Shown here: in pieces, positions 12,525 to 23,314 of the stretch
Layout: the number at the start of each line of letters is the position of its first letter
How positions within the stretch are numbered: the stretch's first letter is position 1
DNA from: Blastomussa wellsi
Taxonomy: Eukaryota; Cnidaria; Anthozoa; Scleractinia; Plerogyridae
Assembly: GCA_947652115.1 (NCBI GenBank)
Contig: OX393563.1
Location: 25,767,549 to 25,831,548, forward strand
DNA length: 64,000 nucleotides
Direction of reading: 5' to 3'
Position numbers and translations under genes: made by a program
Notes under the pieces: generated by a model
Databases searched by the model: none
What the model was told of the DNA's origin: nothing
What the model saw: the letters and a program-made list of their open reading frames with translations, nothing else

Positions 12525-12969
12525 CTTTAGATTCTACGGCGAGAACGACTACGAGTACGAGATTTTACTTGAAGTTCTTTCGCTTGTACTAACAAAATAT
12601 CCACACCCGGAAACTTCATTTACCTTTTTATCAGCAACAAAGTTAGCACGGCCATTCTCATTGAGGGCAGTTACGTTAGGCTTCTCCTGATCGCAAAATG
12701 ATAATAAAAGCTGCTAATATTCTGATAACTTGTTTTCGCCACAACGACATTCTCACTTAAACTCGCAGTGGCGAAAACAAGTTTTCACAAAATGTTAATA
12801 GTTTTGTCATTTTGCGATCAGGCGAAGCCTAACTGCCTTCAATAAAAAAAATGACCCTGCTAACTTTGTTGCTGATAAAAAGGTAAAGGAAGTTTTCTGG
12901 TGAGGATATTTTTTAGTACAAGCAAAAAAAATTGAAATCTCGTACTCGTCCTCGTTGTAGAATCTAAAG
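12525..12969. mobile_element. Fold-back element with long inverted arms and an inner stem
   Basis: Left arm 12525-12701 begins CTTTAGATTCTACGGCGAG and ends TCGCAAAATGA. The right arm 12807-12969 is its diverged reverse complement. Between them AACTTGTTTTCGCCA and TGGCGAAAACAAGTT form a second, independent stem. No coding potential. It resembles a dispersed fold-back or MITE family. Confidence 0.7.
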
Positions 12970-13492
12970 AAGAAGAATTTCAAATTAGAATTTCGTTATC
13001 GCGACAGTTATTGCCTGATTTTTCCCTGCCCTTGATTTTTTTCGTAATATTTTTCTGGCCTGCATGGCGACAGTAAATATGCTAAACCCAATCCAATCAT
13101 TAGGCTACAGTGTTCTCTTGAAAAATAATAAATGTTTGGGATAGAATATTAAAACTCGTGACGCAAAATTTAAAACACACAATTTTGAAGGTCGGGATCC
13201 CCGATTGCCCTCATAAGTGGATCCAAGGTCATTCTGGCCAAACATGTCCACTGCGATTTAGTGATGCGCGACATATCTAAATCTTGGTAGTTAAAATATT
13301 TTCCATTGATTATGGTTACTTGATTTTGAAGGGTATTGTGCAATTTTCATAAACCCTGACCGAATTTTTCGGTGATGGATTTTGGCCATGTGCATTTTAA
13401 ATTTTTATGTCAATATCTTAAACGGCCTTACTTTATATTAGCGCCCAGTCTAGTAAAAGAAATCCATTTTTGACCAAAGGTTAAATATTACA

Positions 13493-13709
13493 TTAAGTCT
13501 TCAAGCCACCTGTAGAACGTTTTCTAATATTTTTGTTTGTCACTAAGTATATATATATATATATATTTTTTTTACTATTATAGTTGTAGAATGAATCATT
13601 CGGAATATATTGCATAAAGAGATTTTTATTGAATGGTACGTCAACGTCTACAGTAATCTTCAAGGAAATGATTTGATAAAAATAATATTGTTCGTCATTC
13701 AAGATCTGG
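13493..13709 (-). CDS. Possible orphan exon
   Basis: On the minus strand a strong polypyrimidine tract and CAG acceptor (near 13710) opens into a frame running about 70 codons. It then passes through a TA-repeat encoding Tyr/Ile and ends in a stop. The first 50 codons look protein-like, but the frame crossing the microsatellite is unconvincing and no partner exon is identified. It could be a decayed exon or chance. Confidence 0.2.
13548..13566. repeat. (TA)n microsatellite
   Basis: An alternating TA run of about 19 bp followed by a T-rich run. Confidence 0.8.
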
Positions 13710-14149
13710 GAAGAAAAAGCTTGACATAGTTCAGACACTTTCATTCAACGTTTTGTTTGAGGAATATTCCTGTGTGAATCTTTAGCCAGTTTCATCCGAT
13801 CCATTCAATCAAGATAATTTTGCATGCTTCACTGGCGCCACGAGACCTGGCACCATTGGTACTGCGCCCACAAAACAAAAGAGAAACTTCGAAGTAAGAA
13901 AAAGCAACCAGATAGCGCAAGCAAATATATAGAAAATAGAATGGTGTGAATCTCATCATTTGCCAATATTGCTTAGAGTGGTTTTCATATGATGTCACAT
14001 ATGAAATCCATATTCAGCGTCAGTGCCTTAAGCTGCCTTCCGTAAGCACTTGTCAAAATTTCTAATAATCCTCAAAATTCTGCTTAGGCATAGGAATTGT
14101 GCTGAGAATTCTGCTGATGATGTAGCTATTCAGGTCAAAATTCTGCTTA

Positions 14150-14339
14150 GGGCGCGTTCGTTTGGGATCAATCCGGAATAAGAATAATTGGAATAATGCA
14201 AGTAAGCGTTTGTTTAGGAGCTAATCTCATTTCGGAATACCTGGATTTCCATTCTGGCTATTCTGCTCCCAGGAGCAGAAAAGCCGGAATATATTCCGGA
14301 ATATATTCTTATTCCGGAATATCCCAAACGAACGGGCCC
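14150..14339. mobile_element. PIF/Harbinger-type MITE
   Basis: A 190-bp element with imperfect inverted ends of about 38 bp (GGGCGCGTTCGTTTGGGAT at left, GGGCCCGTTCGTTTGGGAT as the reverse complement at right). It is flanked by TTA on both sides (14147-14149 and 14340-14342). A 3-bp TWA duplication with a GGGCCCG terminus is the Harbinger signature. Non-coding. Confidence 0.8.
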
Positions 14340-15958
14340 TTAAGGTCATTCCCCTGAAATAGAACTGACAATAGATTTTCGTCCAAACTTTGCCCATTTG
14401 TTGTTCATCGTAAGGAAATTTAAATTTTGTAATGAAAAAGAGGGGTTCCCATATTCGTTTAGGAGCAGGAGCACCTTGAAAATACCCCATAATTCGTTAA
14501 AATATCAGCTTCAGAAATGTTTTCATTTGACTAGCTCATGCCACGTCTAATGGGAGAAAACAACGGAAAAAACTATAGATATACTGTATCGCCTTCAAGG
14601 AACAATTTAATATGTGTTTCATTATGAAAGCACGCATTTCCAGTCGACCTTGATTCAACTTGTTACTAGTATGCAGTGATCTCGAGGCCACAATATCTGT
14701 TCAATAAGTTCACGTTTCCTTCGATTATTTATTTTTCTGCAATGGGAATTTGTTCATATTCCTGTTATAGGAAGAAAGTAATTGCTAGTCTTAGAAAAAG
14801 GGTAAAAAAATATAGGTCACCATACTCGTTTACAAGAAAACGACGATTTATCTCCTTCACGAGCTAGGAAAAAACTTTGCTGCTTTTATTAACAACAACT
14901 GTTAACTTTTCATTTATCAGACAACTACTAATTTTTGGGCCAAATATCAGTTAACTACTATTTTTTGGGCCAATTGTCAGTTAACTGTTAAGCCCATTAG
15001 CACCCTCTCGTAATAACGATTTATAAACTTTTACCACTTTCGCTAGTCCATCCAACCGACACGATGCACAACGTCGCGCTCGCTTGTGCATAGCTAAATC
15101 AGTTACTGAATGAATTTACTTATTTTATGTTTGTTCTGCCACGAAAAACGAAACAGTACGAAAGCCAAATACAACACGCTAACATAAACAACAAATATTA
15201 AAAATCATTTGAATCGCATTAATTGCCAATATTTCAATCTTTTGAGAACTTTTACATAGCCCGACGTCACGGTGGCCATATTGGTAGCGTTTTGTTATAG
15301 TTTTAAATATAATAAACACAAGTGCGGGTCAACATGTTTCATTAACCTCTATTTACGAAATTTCTCTCCTGTTAGGTTTAAAGGAGCTGCGTCACGATAT
15401 TCTGAGTCAGTTTTTGCGACGAACCAAATTGCCCTTAAAACGTAAGAGACTTCGAACTAACAGTTTAATAAGGAAGAAAAACAACAAAGAGGTGATACTA
15501 AACCAAAAAGGAATAAGGATGGTTAAGGATGGAGAAGATTGAAACGGATTGCAAATGACGAATTGGAAACGGTTTTTCTTGTTGTTACTCAATACCGTAT
15601 TCAGTTCCCTTTTACTTCATTAGTTAATTTCTGTTTTCGTATACCTTTATAATTCGGCTATTAAGGCATGGCCCGCCTAGATTAGCTATTGCTAGTTGCG
15701 GGCATGCCCTTTTTGTAACATTTAATTTAAAAATAATGAAGTGTGAAGTGTGCAAGTTTTCAAAATGCAAAAACCGCAGTATTCCGTTGAAGTGATTTTT
15801 AACGGCGACTTCTATGCATGTAAACACCAAACAACTTTTAACGCAACATTGTTGCAACAACGGTGCAGCAACGGTATGTTACACATAACCTCATTTTCAG
15901 TAAAGCGCGTGCTACTACTCCACTATCACGCGATGTTGCATTAAAAATAAGACAGGAG

Positions 15959-16131
15959 GGCGTTACACGAATCAACTAAAACGAAATTTCGGCAACACCT
16001 TGCCGGTGTTTTAATCGCCTTGAAATTGCTACAACATGTTGCCGCAATAACGTTGTGTTAAATTTGTCGTTGTGTCGATTTTTAAGGCAACTAAGTTGTG
16101 TTAAAAATCGTCTCGTGTAACATCGCCTTTA
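15959..16131. mobile_element. Probable small MITE with TTACACGA ends
   Basis: The left end reads AGGGCGTTACACGAA and the right end, reverse-complemented, reads AGGCGATGTTACACGAG. The interior is AT-rich with several CAACA/TGTTG blocks. End similarity is only moderate, so boundaries and class are uncertain. Confidence 0.4.
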
Positions 16132-16733
16132 CCCAGCTTCAAACAAAGCTGACAAGTCGGGGAGACTGATTACAAACGTTTACAGATTAAAGTTACTTTC
16201 TCTTCAATTTTACTTTATTTCACAGAGGAGCCATTTTATTTCTGTATAGCTTCCTTAAAAATCGATTATTTTTTTTTACATTTCCATGACTGACGTTTAC
16301 CTGTTCGTTAAAAAATACATGCAACGTCTAATATAACTCTTCACACCTGAATGAGTTCTTAATAGAACAAGACTTCTAACAATGACTTTAATTTTAACTT
16401 AGTATGGAACAATATTAAGTGTGGAGTAATAGAGATGCTCCGCGTAATGCCACTCTAAGCAACTGATCCACATTTGTGGACTTAGACAGTAGATTTTACC
16501 AAGGAGACCAGTTCTGATAGCATGGGACATGCACAAGCCTTTGTTCTCCTTCTAAACGTCAAGACGACCATTTTCTATTTGTCGCTATGCTTTGATTTAT
16601 CGAGCAAAAAAACTAAAATCTACGGTTTAGAATGTCTGATTTTGCCGAAAAAGATTAGCTCGCGTCCTTAGAGCTAAGAGAAGCCAGTTTCCTGGGTATT
16701 TCTACTAACTCCATCAATAGTGGTCATTAGCAT

Positions 16734-17981
16734 ATGGAGTGGCTTGAAACATTTATATTACCTAAAAATGTTATCCGGCTGCCCTCATTCCACCTCGATC
16801 GCTGTCCAAGCATCGTGATGTCTTCTTCCACGAACGCTATCACCATTGGAAGTCTCATTAAGAAAGACATACAGGAGGCCTATTTTCTCCCACAGAAACC
16901 GTCCTCGTATTTGAAGGGATACAGATTCTACAACGATAAGAAATACCGAATATATGACTTCCCACCGACTTCATCATCTATTCGCAGGCTCATGTCGCCA
17001 TTTTATCACCTCCCGGCAGCCGGCGATGAAATTCCAGTTCTAATGGAGCGCACACCAGAATCGTTCTTGAAGCAGCATTGGAAACAATGGCTCCCGGCTT
17101 ACCCCGCCGTTGTTATGAAGGCACCGGACGAGGGACTTCTGGACGATCTGCCCATCGTTACCAGAGCTGCGCTTCAAGGCATTCCCGAAGGCAAGCACTT
17201 CATTCACCCGGACATTCTGTACGAGCTGCATCTCAAGAGTTCCATCCTTGACATCAAGGCCCCGACTCCAAGACACATGGAGGAGAGTACCATTTCTTAT
17301 CCATGCATGGTCAAAATTGATATGAGCAGCGGAGGCCGTGGAAACAGGCTTGTCAAGAACGAGATAGAATTGTCTGCCACTCTACGACACATCAGAGATG
17401 TGTGCGGCTGGAATGGGAAAATCATTTTTCAAGAATTTCTCCCTCAAGTCAAAGAGGTACCCAGTTTTCAATTTTACTTGCACAAATCGGGCGAACTGTA
17501 CTGGGTGGGTACGACATCCGGAGGATTCAGTGGATTTTCCTGGACCGATGGATTAGTGGATTGGGACAAGCAGAACTACTATGAGCAACTTGTTCACGAA
17601 GAATTCACTATACCAATCAAACATTACCTCCAAAAGCGGGGTTACTTTGGCTTGGTTACGTTTGAGGTTGTAATCACTGACCATGCAAAGTACCTGGTCG
17701 ACGTAAACCCCAGAATCGGAGACGACACGACACATTTACTTCTCGCTCGTTATATGGCTTTAGATTTCGGCTTGAAGCATTCCGCAATTTTTTGCTACAA
17801 CAAGCACAGCATCTCAGCGAGAAGGTTAGTTGCGAAAGCAAATGCTATCAACAGCAGAGGTAAAGGAACCATAGTTGTTCTCTCTGTTGTTGATGCGGAG
17901 AAAGGCTGCCAATCTGACTTGTCGATTTTTGCCAAAACGCCGGAAGAAGTTCAAATTCTTTTACACAATCTGGATAACTGA
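16734..17981 (+). CDS. ATP-grasp ligase-like protein, intronless
   Basis: A 415-residue uninterrupted ORF. The C-terminal half has ATP-grasp features: a Lys at 194 in MVKIDMSSGGRG with its flexible Gly loop (199-203), FQEF at 232-235, GYFGLVTFEVV at 303-313 and the metal-binding strand LVDVNPRIGDD at 321-331. Members of this superfamily couple ATP hydrolysis to carboxylate-amine or similar ligation through an acyl phosphate. The substrate cannot be read from sequence. One ATP-grasp enzyme acts in mycosporine-like amino acid synthesis in corals, but nothing here specifically shows that. Met29 is an alternative start, and a CATTAG just before Met1 could be a splice acceptor, making this a last exon. 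AATAAA-like sites follow at about 18318. Confidence 0.65.
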   Translation: MEWLETFILPKNVIRLPSFHLDRCPSIVMSSSTNAITIGSLIKKDIQEAYFLPQKPSSYLKGYRFYNDKKYRIYDFPPTSSSIRRLMSPFYHLPAAGDEIPVLMERTPESFLKQHWKQWLPAYPAVVMKAPDEGLLDDLPIVTRAALQGIPEGKHFIHPDILYELHLKSSILDIKAPTPRHMEESTISYPCMVKIDMSSGGRGNRLVKNEIELSATLRHIRDVCGWNGKIIFQEFLPQVKEVPSFQFYLHKSGELYWVGTTSGGFSGFSWTDGLVDWDKQNYYEQLVHEEFTIPIKHYLQKRGYFGLVTFEVVITDHAKYLVDVNPRIGDDTTHLLLARYMALDFGLKHSAIFCYNKHSISARRLVAKANAINSRGKGTIVVLSVVDAEKGCQSDLSIFAKTPEEVQILLHNLDN

Positions 17982-19514
17982 TTGAATTATTATGCTTTTA
18001 TTATTTAATAATCTTTTGCCTCAATCCCTCCAATTTACACTGTTATACGCATTCAATCAGGTCACATGCTTCATTTGCGCGAACAAATGTGTCTCTTTTA
18101 TGCCTGTTTTTGGTGTTCTCAAAGGAAATCGGAAATGCTCTTGTTCAAAATCCTCCTGTTGTTTGGGAACACAAATATATGGCCGGCTTTGAGAACGCTC
18201 TATATTTTAGACTAAATACCGGCTTTAAATAGGAAAGGAATATTGAATATGTAAGAAAAGTTTGAATGTGTAAAATATTGATTGTGTAAGAATTTCAACA
18301 TGTAATGCTTGTCACATAAATAAATATCTAAAAAAATACCTTTCTTTCATGGCTTTTTGGTTTCCTTCTTTTCCCTCTTCCCTCCTTTTCCCTCTAAGGA
18401 TTCTCCCCTCCCCCTCTTGGAGCGTTTGGTAAACCACAAAGGCAAAGGCAACGAGAATGTCGCCAAACATGCTTTTTCTGAGTTAAAGTCGCCTGAAGGC
18501 TTGTTCTGACACCATATTCACACTTGAGACCTTTTGTAACACCTAGTCACAAACTAGACGAGTACAACAGTAAACCGTTTTTGAAAATTCAGAGATTCTT
18601 GATGGGTGTCACTAATCAAAGCTTCCTCGTGATAATAGCATGTTTTATTAAATGGGTAGTCCCTCAATATAGAGTATTCACACACGTGACAAGCGGCCAT
18701 ATTGGATTGCTGAAAGGAAAGACAATATTTCCCAGAGGATTGGTTTGGGACACCAACGTGGCCGCCGTTTCTTTGTTTTGGGACACCAACATGGCGGCAA
18801 TGACGTCACATGAAAACGCTTCATAGATGATTTCTTTTGGATGTTTGTCAAGATTAGTCGGCGCAAAGTTCGGATTTATCACAGAAGGCTCTGGAATTGT
18901 CTTACGCTTACCATTCTTAACTTTAATTCTTGGTAAATAAATAAATGTCTTATCCCCAATGCACTTCGATCGCGTGTTGACCTCTGCATCTTGGTGATAA
19001 TGCTGGTTATACTGGCAACTTAAATTGAGAGTTTTCGTGGGCGCTTCACTTTGAATGTTTTCTTTTTGTCCTTAACTTTTCAACTAAAGATGAACTATAG
19101 CTATTACGATACAGGGTTGCCACTTATCAGAAACTAAAAAGATCCCTGACTTTTCACTGACCTTTGAACAATTTTCCCTGACCTTAGATTAGATAAATTA
19201 AAAAAAATAATGCTTCTGTACATGCCACTCATGCCACTCAATCAAAATCAATCGTGTTACATCATGTGTTACTGAAAGAAAATAAAATTCCCTGACTTTT
19301 CGCTGACTTTGAAAAAAATTTATTTTTCCCTGACTTTTTCCTGACCGTGAAAGAAAACGATCACCATCTTTTTACTATAACGGAGCCAGGATGACATAAA
19401 AACGTCATAGCTCCATTTCGTTAGTTTTCCATATTGACTATATAGTTCTTTTGTTCAGTACTAATTTTCACACTATAGTTAACTGGTGCTAGTCAAGGAT
19501 TTATTTTTATTTTT
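17982..19514. other. Intergenic; ACCAACRTGGC repeats and CCCTGACTTTT repeats
   Basis: Downstream of the ATP-grasp ORF. Two copies of GGGACACCAAC followed by a TGGC block lie at 18748-18795. Several copies of CCCTGACTTTT(T)C occur between 19140 and 19345. No gene is supported. Confidence 0.4.
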
Positions 19515-19545
19515 CTACACTTGTAAAAAGCAGATGGAGAAATAA

Positions 19546-19740
19546 ACATAGGGTAAAACCGCGGTAGCTTTGAACTCGGTTGCGGGCTCTGCTCTGTTGT
19601 TTTGTCTTCTATTCTTGGTGACCTCCTGCACAAAAGAATTAGGATAGCCATTAGAAACAAGAACAGAGGACAGGTGTTCCTTCTCCTCGGAGATAACAGC
19701 GGGTTTTGTTACAAGGCGCTTAGCGCGATCGTACAAACAC
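19546..19740 (-). mobile_element. Inverted fragment of a Penelope-like element
   Basis: The minus-strand translation is the linker between RT and GIY-YIG domains of the neighbouring PLE. It includes SNGYPNSFVQEVTKNRR and the basic segment before it. About 125 bp are nearly identical, in opposite orientation, to 21204-21326. It also carries about 25 residues of coding sequence that the main copy lacks. Confidence 0.75.
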
Positions 19741-19969
19741 TTAACAATACCGCGTTTTACTGACTGGGGTTGTGTGAGTTATATGTGAGTAAGTACTGAT
19801 CAGTGTGCGTGGGCTTCCTGTATATGCTGGTGGCGAGGGGGCCGTCAGGTTCTCTTGACATTAACCTGAAGTATGTGCGCACAGCCCTAAGGTTGATTCG
19901 TCGAAACGAGCGTTGCTCAAGTAAGCTCGAACCATCTCACCTTTCTAACAAGGTGCATCAAGAACCGCG

Positions 19970-21224
19970 TTGTTCCTAAAGATTTGCAGATCCGACCACC
20001 AGTTCCCACGACTTGTGGAAAGACTTGTGCGCAAGCAACAAGAAGCAGTAGCACTTGCTAGAACAGGATATGTTGACAAAACTGACTGGGTCATTAATTT
20101 GTCTTCTAGGTCCCTCGATGATGCCGAGATAGCCCTGCTGCAGAAAGGACTGAATTTCGCTGTAACACCTAACAACATCCCTGCCACAGAGATTGTTGCC
20201 AAGGTCGAATCAGCCATCAGACAGCTCGACACTGAACAAGCAGACACCGCCAGGAGAGCTGTTAACAGCATCCCTCAACAGGCCCAACCACCAGAGCCGA
20301 ACATCACGAAGGAAATGCGAGGCGCGCTTAAACGCTTAAAAGAGGACGATTCCATCATGGTTCTCCCAACGGATAAAGGACGTGCCAGCGAGAGACATTC
20401 TGACTCGAAAGCTGTCCGAAAAGTTGCTCGCCTTGAAACGTAGCGGAGACGTATCAGAAGCTGTTCACAACAAGATCAGACCTCGACACAAACAGCCGCC
20501 TAGGATCTACGGTTTACCAAAGATCCACAAGGCTAACGTCCCCTTAAGACCTATCGTATCATGCATTAACACCTTTGCATATGATTTATCTGCTTACTTA
20601 GCTAACATCTTGTCTTCTTTGACAGGAAACTCCGACTATGCGGTGACCAACTCAGCTCATTTCGTATCCATCATCAGCAGTGAAAGTATCCTAGCCAGCG
20701 AGATCATGGTGTCCTTCGACGTAGAGTCGCTGTATACCAACGTTCCGATCGACGCCGCTGTACAAGTCGCACTACAAAAACTGGAGAACGACCCCAGCCT
20801 TGCAGACCGCACAACATTAACACCTGCTCAGATTGCTGACCTCTTGAATTTCGTATTGAGATCCACATACTTCCAGTATAATGGATCAATATACGAACAA
20901 CAAGAAGGCGCAGCCATGGGAAGTCAGGTTTCTGCTGTTATTGCAAACCTCTACAAACCTCGAATCTGGAGACGCTACGTAGACGACACATTCACTATCC
21001 TTGATCGCGGAAACGTTGATGTCTTCCTACAGCATCTAAACAGCCAACAGCCTTCCATCCGCTTCACCATGGAAACAGAAAGTGACAGCAACATCGCCTT
21101 CCTTGACACCGCAGTTTCAAGAGAACCTGACGGCCGCCTCGCCACCAGCGTATACAGGAAGCCCACGCACACTGATCAGTACTTAGCGTATGACTCACAC
21201 CACCCCCGCTGTTCTTGTTTCTAA
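19970..21224 (+). pseudogene. PLE1 reverse transcriptase, frameshifted and internally deleted
   Basis: Two overlapping frames (19970-20443 and 20382-21224) together give the PLE RT. The first holds the N-terminal region up to LPTDKGRA. The second holds YGLPKIHK, FDVESLYTNVP (first catalytic Asp) and RRYVDDTF (catalytic YVDD). Compared with intact PLE RTs, sequence is missing after DKGRA, between ANLY and RIWRRYVDD, and after YDSHHP, where the frame runs into a stop. The catalytic residues remain, but the protein could not be made intact. Confidence 0.8.
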
Positions 21225-21339
21225 TGGCTATCCTAATTCTTTTGTGCAGAAGGTCACCAAGAATAGAAGATAAAACAACAGAGCAGAGGCCGCAACCGAG
21301 TTCAAAGCTACCGCGGTTTTACCCTATGTCAGTGGCCTG

Positions 21340-22062
21340 TCCGAACAACTTCGCCGCTGCCTACAACAACAAGGAGTGCGCGCTGTTTTCAAGTCGGATA
21401 CTACGTTGCGATCACAATTAGTACGGCCCAAAGACGCTGTTCAACCGACTAAACAAGACGGCGTTGTTTACAAGATTCCCTGCGAATGCGGAAAAGTCTA
21501 CATCGGCGAGACGGGGAGACCCATGCAGGACAGGATTAAAGAACACGACCGTGACATCCGGCTCGCCTGTACCCAGACCTCCGCCGTTTCTGAGCATGCC
21601 CACACCACCGGACACTGCCCACTTTTGGACGAGGTTAAGTTTATTGATCGTGATCAACATTGGTACACTTGCAGGGTCAAAGAGGCTATTCACATAAGAC
21701 TTCATCCTAGACATCCGGCTCGCCTGTACCCAGACCTCCGCCGTTTCTGAGCATGCCCACACCACCGGACACTGCCCACTTTGGGACGAGGTTAAGTTTA
21801 TTGATCGTGATCAACATTGGTACACTTGCAGGGTCAAAGAGGCTATTCACATGAGACTTCATCCTAACAACATCAACAGGGATAGTGGAATCGAGATTCC
21901 TGAAGCTTGGATGCCCACGATCAAGAAACACAAGAACGAGAGAACTGCACAACGGCGAACCGCCGAGGGAGCAACTAACTGGTCTAGGATCAGCGAGGAT
22001 CGAAACACACCAATCACAGCTATTGAAAACCAACCAATCACAGCGGAGCAGCATGCTTTATA
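21340..22062 (+). pseudogene. PLE1 GIY-YIG endonuclease domain, disrupted by a tandem duplication
   Basis: The frame opening before 21376 contains the Cys-bearing GIY-YIG variant VVYKIPCECGKVYIGETG with the conserved Arg/His helix after it (MQDRIKEHDRD), typical of PLE endonucleases. The 157-bp duplication at 21553-21866 shifts the frame. The expected tail, including the IPEAWMP segment, resumes in another frame at 21851-22062. The active-site motifs are intact upstream of the break. Confidence 0.8.
21553..21866. repeat. 157-bp tandem duplication in PLE1
   Basis: Unit 1 (21553-21709) and unit 2 (21710-21866) both start GACATCCGGCTCGCCTGTAC and differ at only about two positions. 157 is not a multiple of three, so the duplication breaks the reading frame. 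The low divergence implies a recent event. Confidence 0.9.
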
Positions 22063-22087
22063 AAGCTACACGTAGCCAGTCGACCTT

Positions 22088-22131
22088 ATCGCCTGATGAA
22101 GGCTAGCAGTATGCAGCCGAAACGTCGCGGT
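22088..22131 (+). ncRNA. Hammerhead-ribozyme-like motif in the PLE1 3' end
   Basis: Helix I strands ATCGC (22088-22092) and GCGGT (22127-22131) pair, including one G-U. The core CTGATGA is at 22093-22099. Helix II is GGCT/AGCC with a 10-nt loop (22101-22118). GAAAC is followed at once by GTC (22119-22126). Hammerhead ribozymes are known in the terminal repeats of Penelope-like elements. Departures from the classic fold are an extra A before helix II and almost no helix III, so it may be active only as a dimer or be a degenerate form. Confidence 0.5.
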
Positions 22132-22195
22132 CCACATCACAAGTGACTACATCGTGAGACAAACGATATCTCCTTAATTACTATAATATAATTCT

Positions 22196-22369
22196 GTTTT
22201 ATTAACCAGGTTGATAATGTGAATTGGCCACCGTAAAGAGATTCAAGAGCTGACGTTTCGAGCGTTAGCCCTTCGTCTATTCGCTCCGACGAAGGGCTAA
22301 CGCTCGAAACGTCAGCTCTTGAATCTCTTTACGGTGGCCAATTCACATTATCAACCTAGTTGATAAAAC
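22196..22369. repeat. Head-to-head palindrome of two PLE termini
   Basis: Two 82-bp arms (22196-22277 and 22288-22369) are near-perfect reverse complements around a 10-nt spacer. Each arm is a PLE terminal sequence of a second family, running from GACGAAGGGCTAACGCTCGA to TTGATAAAAC. The palindrome starts only a few bases after PLE1. Confidence 0.9.
22283..22316 (+). ncRNA. Hammerhead-like motif, second PLE family
   Basis: Helix I GCT (22283-22285) pairs with AGC (22314-22316). The core is CCGACGA, helix II is GGGC/GCTC with a TAAC loop, then GAAAC-GTC. The architecture equals that at 22088-22131, with compensating changes in both helices. The second core base is C instead of U, which would lower or abolish cleavage in a standard hammerhead. 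Confidence 0.45.
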
Positions 22370-23281
22370 AAAATGATATTGATAAATAATATGGATGAGT
22401 CACATTGACAGCGTTTAGACTTACACAAACGCAATGTGGTATCCTTTTGCCTCATGGCATCTGTTAATAAAATCAAGCTAATTAAGTCATTTTTCGTTTT
22501 CTCTATTATTTGACACAAGGTGTATACATGCGCGAGTATCTCTCTGGCATTATTGAAACTATAATATGTAGAGTTTCGTGAATGTTGGTCGGATCTGGGA
22601 ACACGTAAACCGTCTGTTATAAAGGAATGGGTGAAATTGTTTAAACAAGGTGGCATTTAAATTTCAATCCATAACTATCCCGGAGTTCGTATTGCAAAGG
22701 TTCAATCTGATATGTAGTTTTGGAGCAATGTGGGGTGTCCGTGGAAATTGCGTGAACGACGGTTTTTTAAAAGTGTCATTTAATTGTAAAGGAAATAGCA
22801 CTCAGTGACGTGCCCTAATTTCCTGTGTTTAGTATTCAAGTATTATGTGCATGTGGGCAGTTCTGAAAATGTCTGTGTATTTTATTTATTGGATCTTTGA
22901 ACCACGAAATTGATATTGGAAAGTGCTTACTAACTATAATATGCAATGGCACAAAAATAAGGTAAAAATGCATGGTTTCTTTGCTTCTAACGGTAAGTGG
23001 TACAAAGTCCACCAAACTTGAAAGGGAGTCTCTGCTCATGAGACGAGTTGGCGTTGAGTTGTTTTTAACAATGCCTGATGACAAATTTTACGGACAACTT
23101 GGGTAGATACGACATTTAATAAACGGGGAAAGACTATCGTTTTTAAATGTCCCGCGCCATTTTGGATTTTGTGACGTAACTGCTTCGCCGCTTTCACTGG
23201 AAAGCAGAGGTTCTGTGTTTGAAACAATCAGACAACGCAAATAGCGAAACGCGTAAAGTTTAAAGAAATGCAAATTTTCTG

Positions 23282-23314
<33 letters not shown>

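Larger units (their letters stand above)
19743..22190 (+). mobile_element. Penelope-like retroelement 1, decayed
   Basis: Untranslated sequence is followed by a PLE-type ORF broken into pieces, then a 3' end bearing a hammerhead-like motif. Order: an N-terminal region (19970-20400), RT fingers and palm (about 20400-21200), a linker, a GIY-YIG endonuclease (about 21465-21640) and a C-terminal tail to the stop near 22062. PLEs reverse-transcribe at a nick made by the GIY-YIG domain. Frameshifts, internal deletions and a 157-bp tandem duplication show the copy is dead. Exact left and right boundaries are not defined by a target duplication I can see. Confidence 0.8.
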
